From contig CAZLAK010000001.1 of the NCBI GenBank assembly GCA_964557545.1, positions 54,170 through 118,169 on the forward strand: a stretch of 64,000 nucleotides of DNA, written 5' to 3'. The position numbers and the translations under genes were made by a program. This document shows positions 33,962 to 42,912 of the stretch, in pieces (positions within the stretch are counted from its first letter, which is position 1; every line of letters begins with the position of its first letter). Under the pieces are notes generated by a model. The model did not search any database. It was given only the letters and a program-made list of their open reading frames with translations, and was not told the DNA's origin. Source of the DNA: CAZLAK01 sp964557545 (GTDB taxonomy: Bacteria; Bacillota; Desulfotomaculia; Desulfotomaculales; Pelotomaculaceae).

Positions 33962-34387
33962 TTAAATTTTATGGCGGCACATGGGACAATATCCGTAAAC
34001 TTCGTATATGTGGCCTGTAACTAGGTAGCCTTTTTCTACAGCTGGCCACATTACCTCTTCGTTGAGCGGGCAGTCTTTTAAACAGACTGACTCGCCGCAC
34101 CCAAGGCAGATGAAGTGATGGTGGTGCTCGTCAGTAATTTCAAATTTGCTGGATTCGCCGCTTCTTAAGTTTATTTGGGTTATAATACCGACCTTGGCCA
34201 AAAGATTAAGGTTGCGGTAAACAGTATCGAAACTTATATCGGGAAATATTGCCCGTACGCGGTCTAAAATTTCTTTTGCTGTTAGTGGCTGGCTTTGACT
34301 GGATAAGGTTTCTATTATGGTCCTGCGCTGCGGGGTTATTTTGTAGCCTTTTTCTTTAACTAGCTCAATAATTTTTTGTAACTCCAT
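33962..34387 (-). CDS. zur: Fur-family metal repressor, probably Zur
   Basis: A 141-residue Fur-family protein: winged helix (ITPQRRTIIETLSSQ, DISFDTVYRNLNLL), the His-rich linker DEHHHHFICLGCG and structural zinc pairs CLGC and CPMC. It lies at the head of the znuACB operon and just downstream of a 7-1-7 inverted repeat of the kind bound by this family, so autoregulation with its transporter genes is likely. Fur and PerR cannot be separated from Zur by sequence alone; the zinc assignment rests on context. znuA starts 13 bases later. Confidence 0.88.
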   Translation of the reverse strand: MELQKIIELVKEKGYKITPQRRTIIETLSSQSQPLTAKEILDRVRAIFPDISFDTVYRNLNLLAKVGIITQINLRSGESSKFEITDEHHHHFICLGCGESVCLKDCPLNEEVMWPAVEKGYLVTGHIYEVYGYCPMCRHKI

Positions 34388-34425
34388 AAAAATCTCCTTA
34401 CTGCTAAACAGTAATATTCCTAAGT

Positions 34426-34440
34426 AGTAATAATATTACT
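34426..34440 (-). promoter_or_regulatory. Fur/Zur-type operator upstream of zur-znuACB
   Basis: AGTAATAATATTACT is a perfect 7-1-7 palindrome, the layout of Fur, Zur and PerR boxes (Bacillus Zur box: TCGTAATNATTACGA). A second half-site AGTAATATT lies at 34410-34418, closer to the repressor start codon at 34387. Confidence 0.75.
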
Positions 34441-34473
34441 CTTTTGATTTACTTTCAAGTATAAAAATAAAAG

Positions 34474-34490
34474 ACCGGTGTTTAACCGGT
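34474..34490 (-). terminator. Terminator of the glycosyltransferase gene
   Basis: ACCGGT repeated around a 5-base loop gives a 6-bp stem; on the minus strand it is followed by CTTTTATTTTT. It begins at the stop codon of the glycosyltransferase gene. Confidence 0.75.
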
Positions 34491-35665
34491 TATCTTTTAT
34501 TACCTAAATTTTGATTTCTATAATTTTCTTTATTTTGGAGCAGTTTTTCATAGCATTCTAAAAGTAGCGAGGTACAGTAAGCGGAAGAAAACTTTTCGGC
34601 GTTAATCCTGGCCCTTTTCGACAGCGACTGGCGAAGTTGACTGTTTTTTAAAATTAAGCAAACTTTTTCAGCAAATCTTTTGGGTTCTGGTTCGGTTAGG
34701 AAGCCGTCAAAACCGTCTTCAACCATTTCTGAAGCACCATATGCCTTTAAAGCTACTACAGGCAAACCCGAAGCTTTGGCTTCGGCAATTACTATCCCCT
34801 GCGTTTCTGTTACCGACGAAAAAACGAAAATATCAGCACTGGCGTAAGCGTGGACAACTTCGCTGAGTTCTAGCTTACCGGTAAAAATTACTTGGTTCGC
34901 AATCCCTTTATTGGCGGATTTCTGTTTTAACTCTTCTTCTTCTGGACCGCTACCGACTAAAACAAGCACGCTATCCGGCACTTCTTCTAAAACAATAGTA
35001 AAGCTTTCCAAGAGGAACTCTATGTTTTTTTCTTGTCCTAGCCGTCCTACAAAGAGTAAAATTTTCTTGCTTTCTGGAATATTATAACGGCTGCGCAGCC
35101 AGTTAACGTCACCGCTTTGAAAATCTTCAATTTTAATGCCTGTGGGAACAATTTTAATTTCTGCTTCAACACCGATTGAGCGCAGGTAGTCTTCTGTTAT
35201 ACGGGTGGGGACAATCACTAAGTCACACTGGTTGCAGAAATCTCTGCTTATATACTGGGCCAATTCTTTTGTGAAAGACCTGGCAAAGGGGACATAGTGC
35301 ACATATTGGTCATAAAGGGTATGGAAGGTAAAGACCAGCGGCAGCCCCAGTTTCCTGGCATACCTTGCTCCCAGCCGGCCTAATAAAAAGGGGGAGTGGA
35401 CGTGGATCAAGTTTAAATCCAGTCGCTGGATCGTAGGCTTAAAGCGGGGAGAGTAAGGAACAGCCAATGCGAAATCGCGGTTAGTTGGTGAGGGAACAGA
35501 AGCAAAACGGAAAACACCCTCTTCTTCACTGCAGTTTTTGTATCGAGGAGCAAAAATATAAATGCTGTGACCCCGGGACCTAAGTTCTGAAGTAAAAGTC
35601 TGTATTGAACGGACTACTCCACTAGTGTATGGCAAGTAACTATCAGTGAAGATGCCTATTTTCAC
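34490..35665 (-). CDS. GT4-family glycosyltransferase
   Basis: A 391-residue GT-B glycosyltransferase. N-terminal domain opens VKIGIFTDSYLPYTSGVVRS; the C-terminal nucleotide-sugar site has FVGRLGQEKNIEFL and the E-x7-E motif in SSVTETQGIVIAEAKASGLPVVA. Similar enzymes add mannose or glucose to diacylglycerol or other lipids. The start GTG 35665 is chosen because GGGGTGAGCGA precedes it; a longer reading would add ten charged residues. It stands alone, so the acceptor is unknown. Confidence 0.9.
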   Translation of the reverse strand: MKIGIFTDSYLPYTSGVVRSIQTFTSELRSRGHSIYIFAPRYKNCSEEEGVFRFASVPSPTNRDFALAVPYSPRFKPTIQRLDLNLIHVHSPFLLGRLGARYARKLGLPLVFTFHTLYDQYVHYVPFARSFTKELAQYISRDFCNQCDLVIVPTRITEDYLRSIGVEAEIKIVPTGIKIEDFQSGDVNWLRSRYNIPESKKILLFVGRLGQEKNIEFLLESFTIVLEEVPDSVLVLVGSGPEEEELKQKSANKGIANQVIFTGKLELSEVVHAYASADIFVFSSVTETQGIVIAEAKASGLPVVALKAYGASEMVEDGFDGFLTEPEPKRFAEKVCLILKNSQLRQSLSKRARINAEKFSSAYCTSLLLECYEKLLQNKENYRNQNLGNKR

Positions 35666-35763
35666 TCGCTCACCCCTCTCCCTTCTTTTATTCACGTGTT
35701 TAATTTTAACATATTTTTTTTAAATAACATATTTTTTAAAAAGAGTAACACGGCCATTGTGCA

Positions 35764-36243
35764 TTACCCGGCCACCGGGCACTTTATATTTTTAATTTTC
35801 CATTCGCTTTCAGTTTTAATTAATTCGAAATCTAAATTATAGGTGGTAAAGAGAAAGAATAACGGGTCGTATTCAATAATGACCGCGTGCACCAAGGTAT
35901 AATTCTCCCATCCTTCTTTATTGCTATTATCCTCAATTTTTATATCACCTAAAAAATATAAATATTCCCACCCTATGGGGTTACTTACAAAATTCAAAAC
36001 TGAAAAGACGGTTTCCCGGCAATGCTCTTCAGTAAAAAAAGGACCAAAAAAGGTTATTAGATCTTCTTGTGATGTGGCTTGAAGCCAAGAAGTATTACAA
36101 ACTGTACTAGAAATAAGGTTGCAGATTTCTAATTCTTCTTCTTTTGTCAAAGAGAAAGATAATTCAGGTTTTAAGAGCCAAAACAAAAAAATCTGGATAA
36201 GTATTACGGTTAATTTAAACAGCCTAAAAAGCATTTTGGGCAC
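35764..36243 (-). CDS. Secreted protein of unknown function
   Basis: A 159-residue protein I do not recognise. A hydrophobic N-terminal segment (about residues 8-30, with basic residues before it) looks like a signal peptide or a single membrane anchor. The rest is soluble, with several conserved-looking aromatic residues and a final C-P-V-A-G. The layout resembles small secreted proteins with an NTF2-like or DUF4829-like fold, but that is a guess. AGGGGTG ribosome site upstream. Confidence 0.65.
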   Translation of the reverse strand: MPKMLFRLFKLTVILIQIFLFWLLKPELSFSLTKEEELEICNLISSTVCNTSWLQATSQEDLITFFGPFFTEEHCRETVFSVLNFVSNPIGWEYLYFLGDIKIEDNSNKEGWENYTLVHAVIIEYDPLFFLFTTYNLDFELIKTESEWKIKNIKCPVAG

Positions 36244-36333
36244 CCCTCACATAGTACTTCTTTATAAAAGAAATACGGTGTGCCCTTTTAAAAACCTTCT
36301 ATAAAATAGCAATACTGTAAAAATTTACTTAAG

Positions 36334-36804
36334 TTATTCTCTTAAAGTAGCAACCAGCCTTTTGGGTTCGAGTAGCAATTCAAGTGCTGAAATAATGTCG
36401 GTAACTGCAATATCAGCGGATGCCAATGACTTGACAGATGCTCCTTCTGGCCCCACTACGAGGATGCCTAATGCTGCTCCGCCCAGCATCATACGGTCGT
36501 TTTGACCGTTTCCAATAGCTACTACTTTTTCTGCCCCCAATTGCTTAATAAATTGCAGCTTGGCGGGGGCGCCAATGTCTGCTTTTATTATTTCTATTCT
36601 GCAGTCTATACCCTCTAAGCTTTGGCGGCACAGGCCGAAAGTATCGGCTGTAAGAACAACAATTTGGAGGAACTTAGAAATTGATTCCAGTCTTTCTTTA
36701 ACACCTGGGATTAATTTACCGTCTAGAGCAAGAGTACCGTTAAAATCAAAGACCACATACTCCAATTGAATTATGCCTCTGCCCGGGATGTCTATCTCCA
36801 GCAA
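36334..36804 (-). CDS. HAD-family phosphatase resembling the soluble P-type ATPase domain (COG4087)
   Basis: A 156-residue HAD protein: motif I VVFDFNGTLA (Asp nucleophile, with Asn in place of the usual second Asp, as in P-type ATPases), motif II around VVLTADT and motif III-IV VVAIGNGQNDRMML. Having the P-type-like motif I but no membrane domain is the mark of the 'soluble P-type ATPase' group, whose substrate is not known. TTG 36804 follows AAAGAGGAG. It starts 15 bases after pfkA ends and is likely cotranscribed. Confidence 0.85.
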   Translation of the reverse strand: MLEIDIPGRGIIQLEYVVFDFNGTLALDGKLIPGVKERLESISKFLQIVVLTADTFGLCRQSLEGIDCRIEIIKADIGAPAKLQFIKQLGAEKVVAIGNGQNDRMMLGGAALGILVVGPEGASVKSLASADIAVTDIISALELLLEPKRLVATLRE

Positions 36805-36819
36805 AGTATACACTCCTCT

Positions 36820-37923
36820 TTAGTCCCCGAATGAAATACCTATTTGCCTTGCTGTACGAATTATATCGCTGTCTTTGGGCACAAGTCTTAATTCTCCCAC
36901 TGCCTTGGATAAGGGGACAGACTCAATGTTGGGAGTGCGAAGACAGACCATTTCACCGAATTTGCCGTCCATTACCAGGTTGACGGCTTTTGTTCCGAAA
37001 CGGGTGGCCAGGATTCTATCAAAGGGCGTAGGAATGCCCCCCCTCTGTAAGTGACCGAGTACAGTTACTCTTGTTTCCATGCCCGTTCCTTCTTCAATTT
37101 GCGTTGCCACAACATTTCCTATGCCGCCCAGCCTTATAGGTTCGAAACTGTCCTCCACTCTCCTTTGCACGACGTAATCGCCGCCAACAGGCCTTGCCCC
37201 TTCTGCCACTACTACAATACTAAACCTTTTACCCGCGTCGCGCCTTTCTTCCACTTTGGCGATTACCTTATCTATGTTAAAGGGTATTTCCGGGATTAGA
37301 ATCACATCTGCCCCCCCGGCCAGTCCTGCCTGCAAAGCTATCCATCCCGCATAACGGCCCATTACTTCCAGGACCATGACTCTATGGTGTGACTCGGCTG
37401 TAGTGTGTAACTTGTCTAGTGCTTCGGTAGCGGTAGCAAGAGCAGTATCAAAGCCAAATGTCTGATCAGTTGCCGAAAGGTCATTGTCTATTGTTTTAGG
37501 CACTCCCACTACTGGCAGGCCTTTCTTTTCGTACAGGTCCTTGGCGATAGTGAGACTGCCGTCTCCTCCAATTACTATCAGTGCGTCAATACCGTGTATA
37601 TTTATGTTTTCTATTACACGATCAGATACATCGCGGAATACTTTTTCACCTTTTATTACCATTGGGTAGTGGAAAGGATTATCTCTGTTTGTAGTACCCA
37701 GAATGGTGCCGCCTCTGGGCAGAATACCAACTACGTCTTTTTCGGTAAGCTCCCTTGCCCTGTTCTGGATAAGACCGCCAAAACCGTTTTCAAAACCAAT
37801 AACTGAAACCCTGTATTCCCTGTTAGCAGTTTTAACTACCGCCCGGATAACAGCGTTTAAACCTGGGCAGTCACCTCCGCCAGTAAGGATACCTATCCGC
37901 CTAATTTTGCCAGCCGGCAACAT
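36820..37923 (-). CDS. pfkA: 6-phosphofructokinase
   Basis: A 367-residue phosphofructokinase: GILTGGGDCPGLNAVIRA at the N terminus, phosphate-donor loop GGDGSLTIAKDL, catalytic PKTIDNDL and the fructose-6-phosphate site VMEVMGRYAGWIAL. It has Gly where ATP-dependent enzymes do (GGDG), yet Lys in PKTIDND, the residue of pyrophosphate-dependent forms; such mixed enzymes occur in the group III family and the donor cannot be decided by sequence. ATG 37923 with AAGGGG upstream. UPF0182 gene lies upstream and a HAD gene downstream. Confidence 0.93.
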   Translation of the reverse strand: MLPAGKIRRIGILTGGGDCPGLNAVIRAVVKTANREYRVSVIGFENGFGGLIQNRARELTEKDVVGILPRGGTILGTTNRDNPFHYPMVIKGEKVFRDVSDRVIENINIHGIDALIVIGGDGSLTIAKDLYEKKGLPVVGVPKTIDNDLSATDQTFGFDTALATATEALDKLHTTAESHHRVMVLEVMGRYAGWIALQAGLAGGADVILIPEIPFNIDKVIAKVEERRDAGKRFSIVVVAEGARPVGGDYVVQRRVEDSFEPIRLGGIGNVVATQIEEGTGMETRVTVLGHLQRGGIPTPFDRILATRFGTKAVNLVMDGKFGEMVCLRTPNIESVPLSKAVGELRLVPKDSDIIRTARQIGISFGD

Positions 37924-37952
37924 AATGATACCCCTTCCCCTTATGAGCTTTT

Positions 37953-40685
37953 TTAATGGCTTGCTTTTTCCTGTAACTCGGTTAGAGTCTGCTTTAATTT
38001 GCCCAGGGCCTCTCCGTAACCAGCCCAGTCGCCTTCTTTTAGCTTTTGCTGGGCTTCATCGAAAATTTGGTTTGCTCTTTTAGCCAGTTCAGGTATGCTC
38101 GTCTGAATTTCTTCGCGTTTATCAACTTTTTCTGCCGTCCTTATTACTGCCTCTGGACCGAATATTTTTTCGAGTGCTTTATCTAGGGTGGGCTCCATAA
38201 CTACCATATCCCCGTGAGCCACAATTACTCTTCTCAGTTCAGGCATTTTACTCTGTTCTGCCTGCAGGTACAACGGTTCTACGTAGAGCAGGGCGTCTTT
38301 TATGGGGATGACCAGCAGGTTACCCCGGATTACACGCGATCCCCTCTGGTCCCATAGAGAAATTTGTTGGGAAATTAAGGTGTCCTGGTTAATTCTGGCT
38401 TCAATTTGCATTGGACCGTAAACTAGTTCTTGTTTGGGAAACTCATAACAGAGAAGCCTGCCATAATTTTCTCCGTCTGACCTTGCCGCCAGCCAGGCAA
38501 TCATATTTTTCTTGTTCTGCGGCGTAAAGGGGAGAATTAGGACAAATTCAGGCCTGCTTTCTCCTGGTAGCTTTATAATCGTGTAGTAGGGTTCCATCGG
38601 TTTTTCTTCGCTGGCAAAGATCTCTGTTGGCAGATTCCACTTGTCCTCTTTGTTGTAAAATACCTGCGGGTCTTCCATGTGGTATACAGCGTACATCCTG
38701 GCTTGGATCTTAAAGAAATCTACTGGGTAACGGATGTGCTTGCGCAAATCACCGGGCATGCTTTCTAAAGGTTTAAAAACACCCGGGAATATTTTGCTGT
38801 AAGTGTTTACTAAAGGATCTTGAAGATCGCTAATGTAGAATTCAATATTGCCGTTGTAAGCGTCTACCACTACTTTTACAGAATTGCGGATATAATTATT
38901 GTCTTTATCGTACGGTTCGGAATAAGGATAATTATTGGTCGTTGTATAAGCATCCCATATCCAGTAAAGCTTGCCTTCGCTCAAGACAATATAAGGGTCC
39001 TTATCGTATTGGAGGAAGGGAGCCACTTTGGGTACCCGCTGATTGATGTTCCGGTAATATAAAATGCGGCTGTTGTTATCTATTTCTCCAGAGAGAAGCA
39101 GCTTATAATCGTTGAAGGAAAAAGCAAATATAAGCCTGCGGAAGAAATTGTCTATTTTTACGCCGCCAGCGCCCTCATATGTGCAGAAAACGTTCTCGTC
39201 TCCTTTGGGGTAGTCAAATTCCTGTGATTTGGTGTTGACAATCACGTACTGATCGGTTGCTTCTCCGTAGTAAATTTCTGGGCGATCTACTCTTAAGTTA
39301 GTGGACGTAACTGGCGGTATATCTTTTAAAAAGAACGTCGGTAAGCCTTCTGTCGTAGATTCATTTACGGGGCTCATAGCGATGCCGTAACCGTGAGTGA
39401 ACTTCAACCTTTGGTTCACCCAAGTCTTGGCCTGCGCGGGCAGGTGGTCCTGGTTTAATTCTCTGGCAGCGACCATCACTTGGCGGTAGCGGCCGTCAAC
39501 AATATAGCGGTCGACGTCAATGTCCTTAAATTCATAGTAGAGCCTCATTTCCTGAAGCTGGCTGTAGGTTTGCTGGAGGGGTTCCCAGTCCCAAAGACGG
39601 ATGTTGCTGACCGTATCCTGGTTGGCTCTAATATCTTCTGCGGAAAGAACTCGTCCTGCCGGAAAACTTTTTCTTTCGATAGAGTCCAGGTTATAGGCCA
39701 GGCGGGTAAACTGGATATTGCGTTCAAGGTAAGGCCTTTCTATGGCTATTTCGTTTGGCGAAACTATAAATTTTTGTACAAGTGCCGGGTACACTCCTAG
39801 CATAATTATTGATGCCGCAATTAAAAGCCCTATGCTGTATAAAATTAGCCGGAACTTTTTAAAAAAGAGGTTGACTAAAATGGCTAGAGAACAAAAAAGC
39901 GCTATAAAACTGAGTGCCCGGTAAGCTAGCAGGGTGGCGTGGATTGCTGTATACCCAGCACCCCATACCGCACCGTGGTGGGTGAAAAGTAAGGAATACT
40001 GGTCTAAGTAGTACTCTACGGCCTTAATTACAAAGAATACTGCTGCCAGTATTGACAGGTGATAGCGGGCTTGAATATTGTTTAGGATCCTTCCTGGTGT
40101 GCCTTGTAAGAGGTTTATGAGTAAATAAGCTAAAGCCACCCAGAAGGCGATTAAGATGACGGTCCAGCTGGCAACTTTACATAAAAGCTCGTAGAATGGC
40201 AGCTTAAAGACATAAAAACCTACGTCTAACTTAAAGACGGGATCAATTACACCAAATGGTGTTGGGTGGAGAAACTTTTGTAAAGTGATCCACTCCCCCG
40301 CTACTGTAAAGCTGAAGAGAAAGGCCATTACAAGGCTTATCAGCGTGATTGATAAAATGAGTATTTTTGGATTTAAAAAATTCCACCACGGCAGCGGAAC
40401 AATAGTGTAAGTATCGCCTTCTTTAGTGAAGGTAGCCGAACGTGAGGCCCTAACCAGCTGGTTTTTTGTTAAAAATAAATTTAAAAAAAGGAGTATAAAT
40501 AATGTTAGGCCTACGGCGGCGCGCAAGCTAATATCGGATAATATAATAGTAGCAAAGACACGCTGGTAGTTGAGGTAGTAGAACCAGAGCCAGTCGGTGT
40601 AGAGATGGGAACAGGCTTTGGCAAAAATGAAAAACAAGAGAATTAGTAAAATAAAGGCATTTGTCCAGCGTAATTTTAAATGCAC
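37953..40685 (-). CDS. UPF0182 family membrane protein
   Basis: A 910-residue protein of unknown function. The N-terminal third has seven probable membrane helices (residues about 10-310, e.g. ILITLISLVMAFLFSF-like stretches), followed by a long extracytoplasmic domain with the family features (LAYNLDSIERKSFPAG, LWDWEPLQQTY, YYGEATDQYVIVNTK, YWIWDAYTTTNNYPYSEP). The C-terminal 70 residues are helical and charged, possibly coiled coil. The family is widespread in Firmicutes, Actinobacteria and cyanobacteria and has no established role. Confidence 0.92.
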   Translation of the reverse strand: MHLKLRWTNAFILLILLFFIFAKACSHLYTDWLWFYYLNYQRVFATIILSDISLRAAVGLTLFILLFLNLFLTKNQLVRASRSATFTKEGDTYTIVPLPWWNFLNPKILILSITLISLVMAFLFSFTVAGEWITLQKFLHPTPFGVIDPVFKLDVGFYVFKLPFYELLCKVASWTVILIAFWVALAYLLINLLQGTPGRILNNIQARYHLSILAAVFFVIKAVEYYLDQYSLLFTHHGAVWGAGYTAIHATLLAYRALSFIALFCSLAILVNLFFKKFRLILYSIGLLIAASIIMLGVYPALVQKFIVSPNEIAIERPYLERNIQFTRLAYNLDSIERKSFPAGRVLSAEDIRANQDTVSNIRLWDWEPLQQTYSQLQEMRLYYEFKDIDVDRYIVDGRYRQVMVAARELNQDHLPAQAKTWVNQRLKFTHGYGIAMSPVNESTTEGLPTFFLKDIPPVTSTNLRVDRPEIYYGEATDQYVIVNTKSQEFDYPKGDENVFCTYEGAGGVKIDNFFRRLIFAFSFNDYKLLLSGEIDNNSRILYYRNINQRVPKVAPFLQYDKDPYIVLSEGKLYWIWDAYTTTNNYPYSEPYDKDNNYIRNSVKVVVDAYNGNIEFYISDLQDPLVNTYSKIFPGVFKPLESMPGDLRKHIRYPVDFFKIQARMYAVYHMEDPQVFYNKEDKWNLPTEIFASEEKPMEPYYTIIKLPGESRPEFVLILPFTPQNKKNMIAWLAARSDGENYGRLLCYEFPKQELVYGPMQIEARINQDTLISQQISLWDQRGSRVIRGNLLVIPIKDALLYVEPLYLQAEQSKMPELRRVIVAHGDMVVMEPTLDKALEKIFGPEAVIRTAEKVDKREEIQTSIPELAKRANQIFDEAQQKLKEGDWAGYGEALGKLKQTLTELQEKASH

Positions 40686-40719
40686 GGCCTACCTCCAAAA
40701 TTACTTGTAGCGAACATAG

Positions 40720-40896
40720 CTACATTGGTTTTGGCACTTTTTGTGAATCATCTGCTTCTTTTCTGAGCTTTGCTTCACACATCTGACAAACGTGCAGGGG
40801 CTTCTTTTGAGGTATTTCGTCTTCGTCTTCATAAGGATCGGAATTTAAAACTTCTACCTCAATAACTCTCCCGCAGAGCATGCAGCGTGTTTTCAA
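40720..40896 (-). CDS. Small zinc-ribbon protein (DUF2197-like)
   Basis: A 58-residue protein with two Cys pairs, CMLC near the start (residues 5-8) and CQMC near residue 37-40, separated by an acidic segment (DPYEDEDEIPQ). This matches the short zinc-ribbon family DUF2197 of Firmicutes. TTG start after a GGGGGTG ribosome site. Immediately upstream of the UPF0182 gene in the same direction; the two are probably cotranscribed. Confidence 0.75.
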   Translation of the reverse strand: MKTRCMLCGRVIEVEVLNSDPYEDEDEIPQKKPLHVCQMCEAKLRKEADDSQKVPKPM

Positions 40897-41023
40897 AAAA
40901 CAGCACCCCCAAAATAAGAAAAAATACTTTATATAATTTTCGATAAAAATTTACTGATTCCTCCCTGCTTATAAGTGGATAAAAGAGTATTGGCGGGTGT
41001 GCTGTTTAAAAAAATTTTAAAAA

Positions 41024-41052
41024 TAAGTTAATAAGTTAAGTGCCTGGCACCA
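41024..41052. repeat. Copy 2 of the 29-bp repeat with the GTGCCTGGCAC palindrome
   Basis: Identical over 29 bases to 6118-6146. Here it lies between ddl and the small zinc-ribbon gene, with its AT-rich half pointing away from ddl. Confidence 0.85.
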
Positions 41053-41089
41053 CCAACAGGTATAGTATCGGCGCTTTTTAAGCAGTTTT

Positions 41090-42028
41090 TTACTTTTCTA
41101 AGGCTAGATTAACAATTTTTTCAACAAGGTCGGGGAAATCAATGCCGGCAGCCCGGGCTGCGTCGGGAAAGAGGCTGGTTTCAGTCATGCCCGGTATGGT
41201 ATTTACTTCTAAAATGTAAGGCTTTCCTTGGCGGGACACCATAAAGTCTACCCGGGCCAGTCCCCTGCACCCGAGAGCACGAAAAACCTTAACGGCTAAC
41301 TCTTTTATCTTCTTTTGTACATCTTCTGGCAGGCGCGGCGGAATAATATGGTCACTTAAGCCAACGGTATACTTCGACTGATAATCGTATACGCCGGTGG
41401 CAGATACTATTTCTATTAGCGGCAGAGCTTCGGGTTCGTCGTTTCCCAGCACCGAGGAGGTCACCTCTACCCCTTCTATAAATTCTTCAACAAGAGCTTG
41501 CGGGTCATATTTAAAGGCCAGATCCAAGGCCGGACCGATTTCATTTTCTCTGTAAACGAAAGAGGTGCCAATAGTTGAGCCCTGAGTAGGTGCTTTTATT
41601 ACCACGGGAAGACCGAACTTATTTATTATATCCTTTGCTATTTTAGTACTGCCTTCTCGCTGCACATTTCTTTTAGAAATTACCATGAATGACGGTGTGG
41701 GCAGGCCTTCGTACTGGATTATTTTTTTAGTCGCTATCTTATCCATGGCTAGAGCGCTGGCCAGCACACCGGAACCAGTATAAGGTATTCCCAGTATTTC
41801 TAACATACCTTGGATTGTGCCGTCTTCACCGTAACGCCCGTGTAAAGCTAAATAGGCGAGATCGATTTTAGATTCGACAATTACCCCGGCTATATCCCTG
41901 CCGACGTCTATTTTTACTACCTGGTAGCCCTTTTGGAGAAGGGCCTTATAGATTGCTTCACCCGTGCGCAAGGAAACTTCGCGCTCTGAAGACCACCCGC
42001 CCATTAAGACGCCAATTTTAAGCGTCAA
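41090..42028 (-). CDS. ddl: D-alanine--D-alanine ligase
   Basis: A 312-residue ATP-grasp ligase that joins two D-alanines for peptidoglycan. N-terminal GVLMGGWSSEREVSLRTG, the ALHGRYGEDG loop, ATP-grasp lysine region VVIKAPTQGSTIGTS, and EVNTIPGMTETS near the C terminus holding the metal-binding Glu and Asn. The probable start is TTG 42028, six bases after GGGGTG; an in-frame GTG at 42037 is part of that site. It stands as a single gene. Confidence 0.96.
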   Translation of the reverse strand: MTLKIGVLMGGWSSEREVSLRTGEAIYKALLQKGYQVVKIDVGRDIAGVIVESKIDLAYLALHGRYGEDGTIQGMLEILGIPYTGSGVLASALAMDKIATKKIIQYEGLPTPSFMVISKRNVQREGSTKIAKDIINKFGLPVVIKAPTQGSTIGTSFVYRENEIGPALDLAFKYDPQALVEEFIEGVEVTSSVLGNDEPEALPLIEIVSATGVYDYQSKYTVGLSDHIIPPRLPEDVQKKIKELAVKVFRALGCRGLARVDFMVSRQGKPYILEVNTIPGMTETSLFPDAARAAGIDFPDLVEKIVNLALEK

Positions 42029-42146
42029 TTTCTTCACCCCGCAAATTTAATTTTAATTGTGTAATATCAACAGGAATGTATATTCATAATTATTATATAT
42101 TCACGGCAAGTTGTAAGAAATTCTTTTTTGTTCAAACTTTTTTTGT

Positions 42147-42683
42147 TCAAACAGAACCGATCCGGAATTCCCAGGCACAATAATAATTGCCGGGGTGCTC
42201 ATCGGGCGGGCAGGCAAGGCAGTGCACCTCGATTCTAGGGTCTATAGTTTTAGCAAAAATTTTGTATTCAACGAGCCCCACTTCTTTACAGGGAAAGTCT
42301 GTAAGTCCCTTTCTCTTTCTTGCTTCCTGAACCCTGCACGTGTTCATGCGAAAAATTATTCTCCCATCTTCTTCAACATCGAGAATCTCTTGTTCGTTGA
42401 CAAAAGCGTAAAGCCTCATATTGAGGGCTTTTTTTAAGGCAGGAATACCGCCCCCTGGCTTTAAGTTTAAAAACCTCATTATTCTAGCTGCTTCGTAGGC
42501 GGAAAATTTTTCCCAAGCAGCAATGTCAAGAGCAATCGCCTCATGTATCCCCCACCTTTTTTCTGCTGCTTGAAACCAAAAACCGTCGTGGGCAAGCCAG
42601 CGCCTGCCAAATTCATGTATTAATTCAATAAGTTTATCTTTATCCAGTTCTAGAAGGTGTTTTTTACCCACCAACTCCGGCAT
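42147..42683 (-). CDS. DUF6125-like cytosolic protein
   Basis: A 178-residue soluble protein. The N-terminal part (RRWLAHDGFWFQAAEKRWGIHEAIALD) and the C-terminal pattern (MNTCRVQEARKRKGLTDFPCKEVGLVEY, then CLACPPDEHPGNYYCAWEF) match a conserved family of unknown function found in anaerobes. The Cys residues at the C terminus could bind a metal. AAGGAGGGTGG ribosome site. It diverges from the tRNA-Trp gene. Confidence 0.8.
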   Translation of the reverse strand: MPELVGKKHLLELDKDKLIELIHEFGRRWLAHDGFWFQAAEKRWGIHEAIALDIAAWEKFSAYEAARIMRFLNLKPGGGIPALKKALNMRLYAFVNEQEILDVEEDGRIIFRMNTCRVQEARKRKGLTDFPCKEVGLVEYKIFAKTIDPRIEVHCLACPPDEHPGNYYCAWEFRIGSV

Positions 42684-42702
42684 CTTTCCACCCTCCTTTT
42701 TA

Positions 42703-42731
42703 TTGACTAAAGATATTGTATTTTATATAAT
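42703..42731 (+). promoter_or_regulatory. Sigma-A promoter of tRNA-Trp
   Basis: TTGACT (42703-42708) and TATAAT (42726-42731) with a 17-base spacer, near-perfect for the housekeeping sigma factor. The tRNA begins 12 bases after the -10 box. Confidence 0.9.
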
Positions 42732-42742
42732 AAACATTGCAA

Positions 42743-42818
42743 AGGGGAGTAGCTCAATTGGCAGAGCATCGGTCTCCAAAACCGAGGGTTGCGGGTTCGA
42801 GTCCTGTCTCCCCTGCCA
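42743..42818 (+). tRNA. tRNA-Trp (anticodon CCA)
   Basis: The 76 bases fold as a cloverleaf: acceptor stem AGGGGAG / CTCCCCT, D arm GCTC...GAGC, anticodon stem TCGGT / ACCGA with loop CTCCAAA (anticodon CCA), T arm with TTCGAGT, discriminator G and an encoded CCA end. Own promoter upstream and terminator downstream. Confidence 0.97.
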
Positions 42819-42835
42819 GAATAGAACGGGGCCTT

Positions 42836-42861
42836 AAAAAGAAAAGGCTCCTTTTCTTTTT
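42836..42861 (+). terminator. Terminator of tRNA-Trp
   Basis: AAAAAGAAAAGG / CCTTTTCTTTTT, a 12-bp perfect inverted repeat with a 2-base centre, ending in a T-rich run. Confidence 0.75.
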
Positions 42862-42882
42862 AATAATTAAAAACAAAAATTT

Positions 42883-42912
42883 AGAAGCGGGGGTGTTTAT
42901 TCCCCCGCTTCT
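42883..42912 (-). terminator. Terminator of the EF-G paralogue gene
   Basis: AGAAGCGGGGG / CCCCCGCTTCT, 11 bp, with an 8-base loop; on the minus strand it is followed by AAATTTTTGTTTTT. It abuts the stop codon. Confidence 0.88.
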
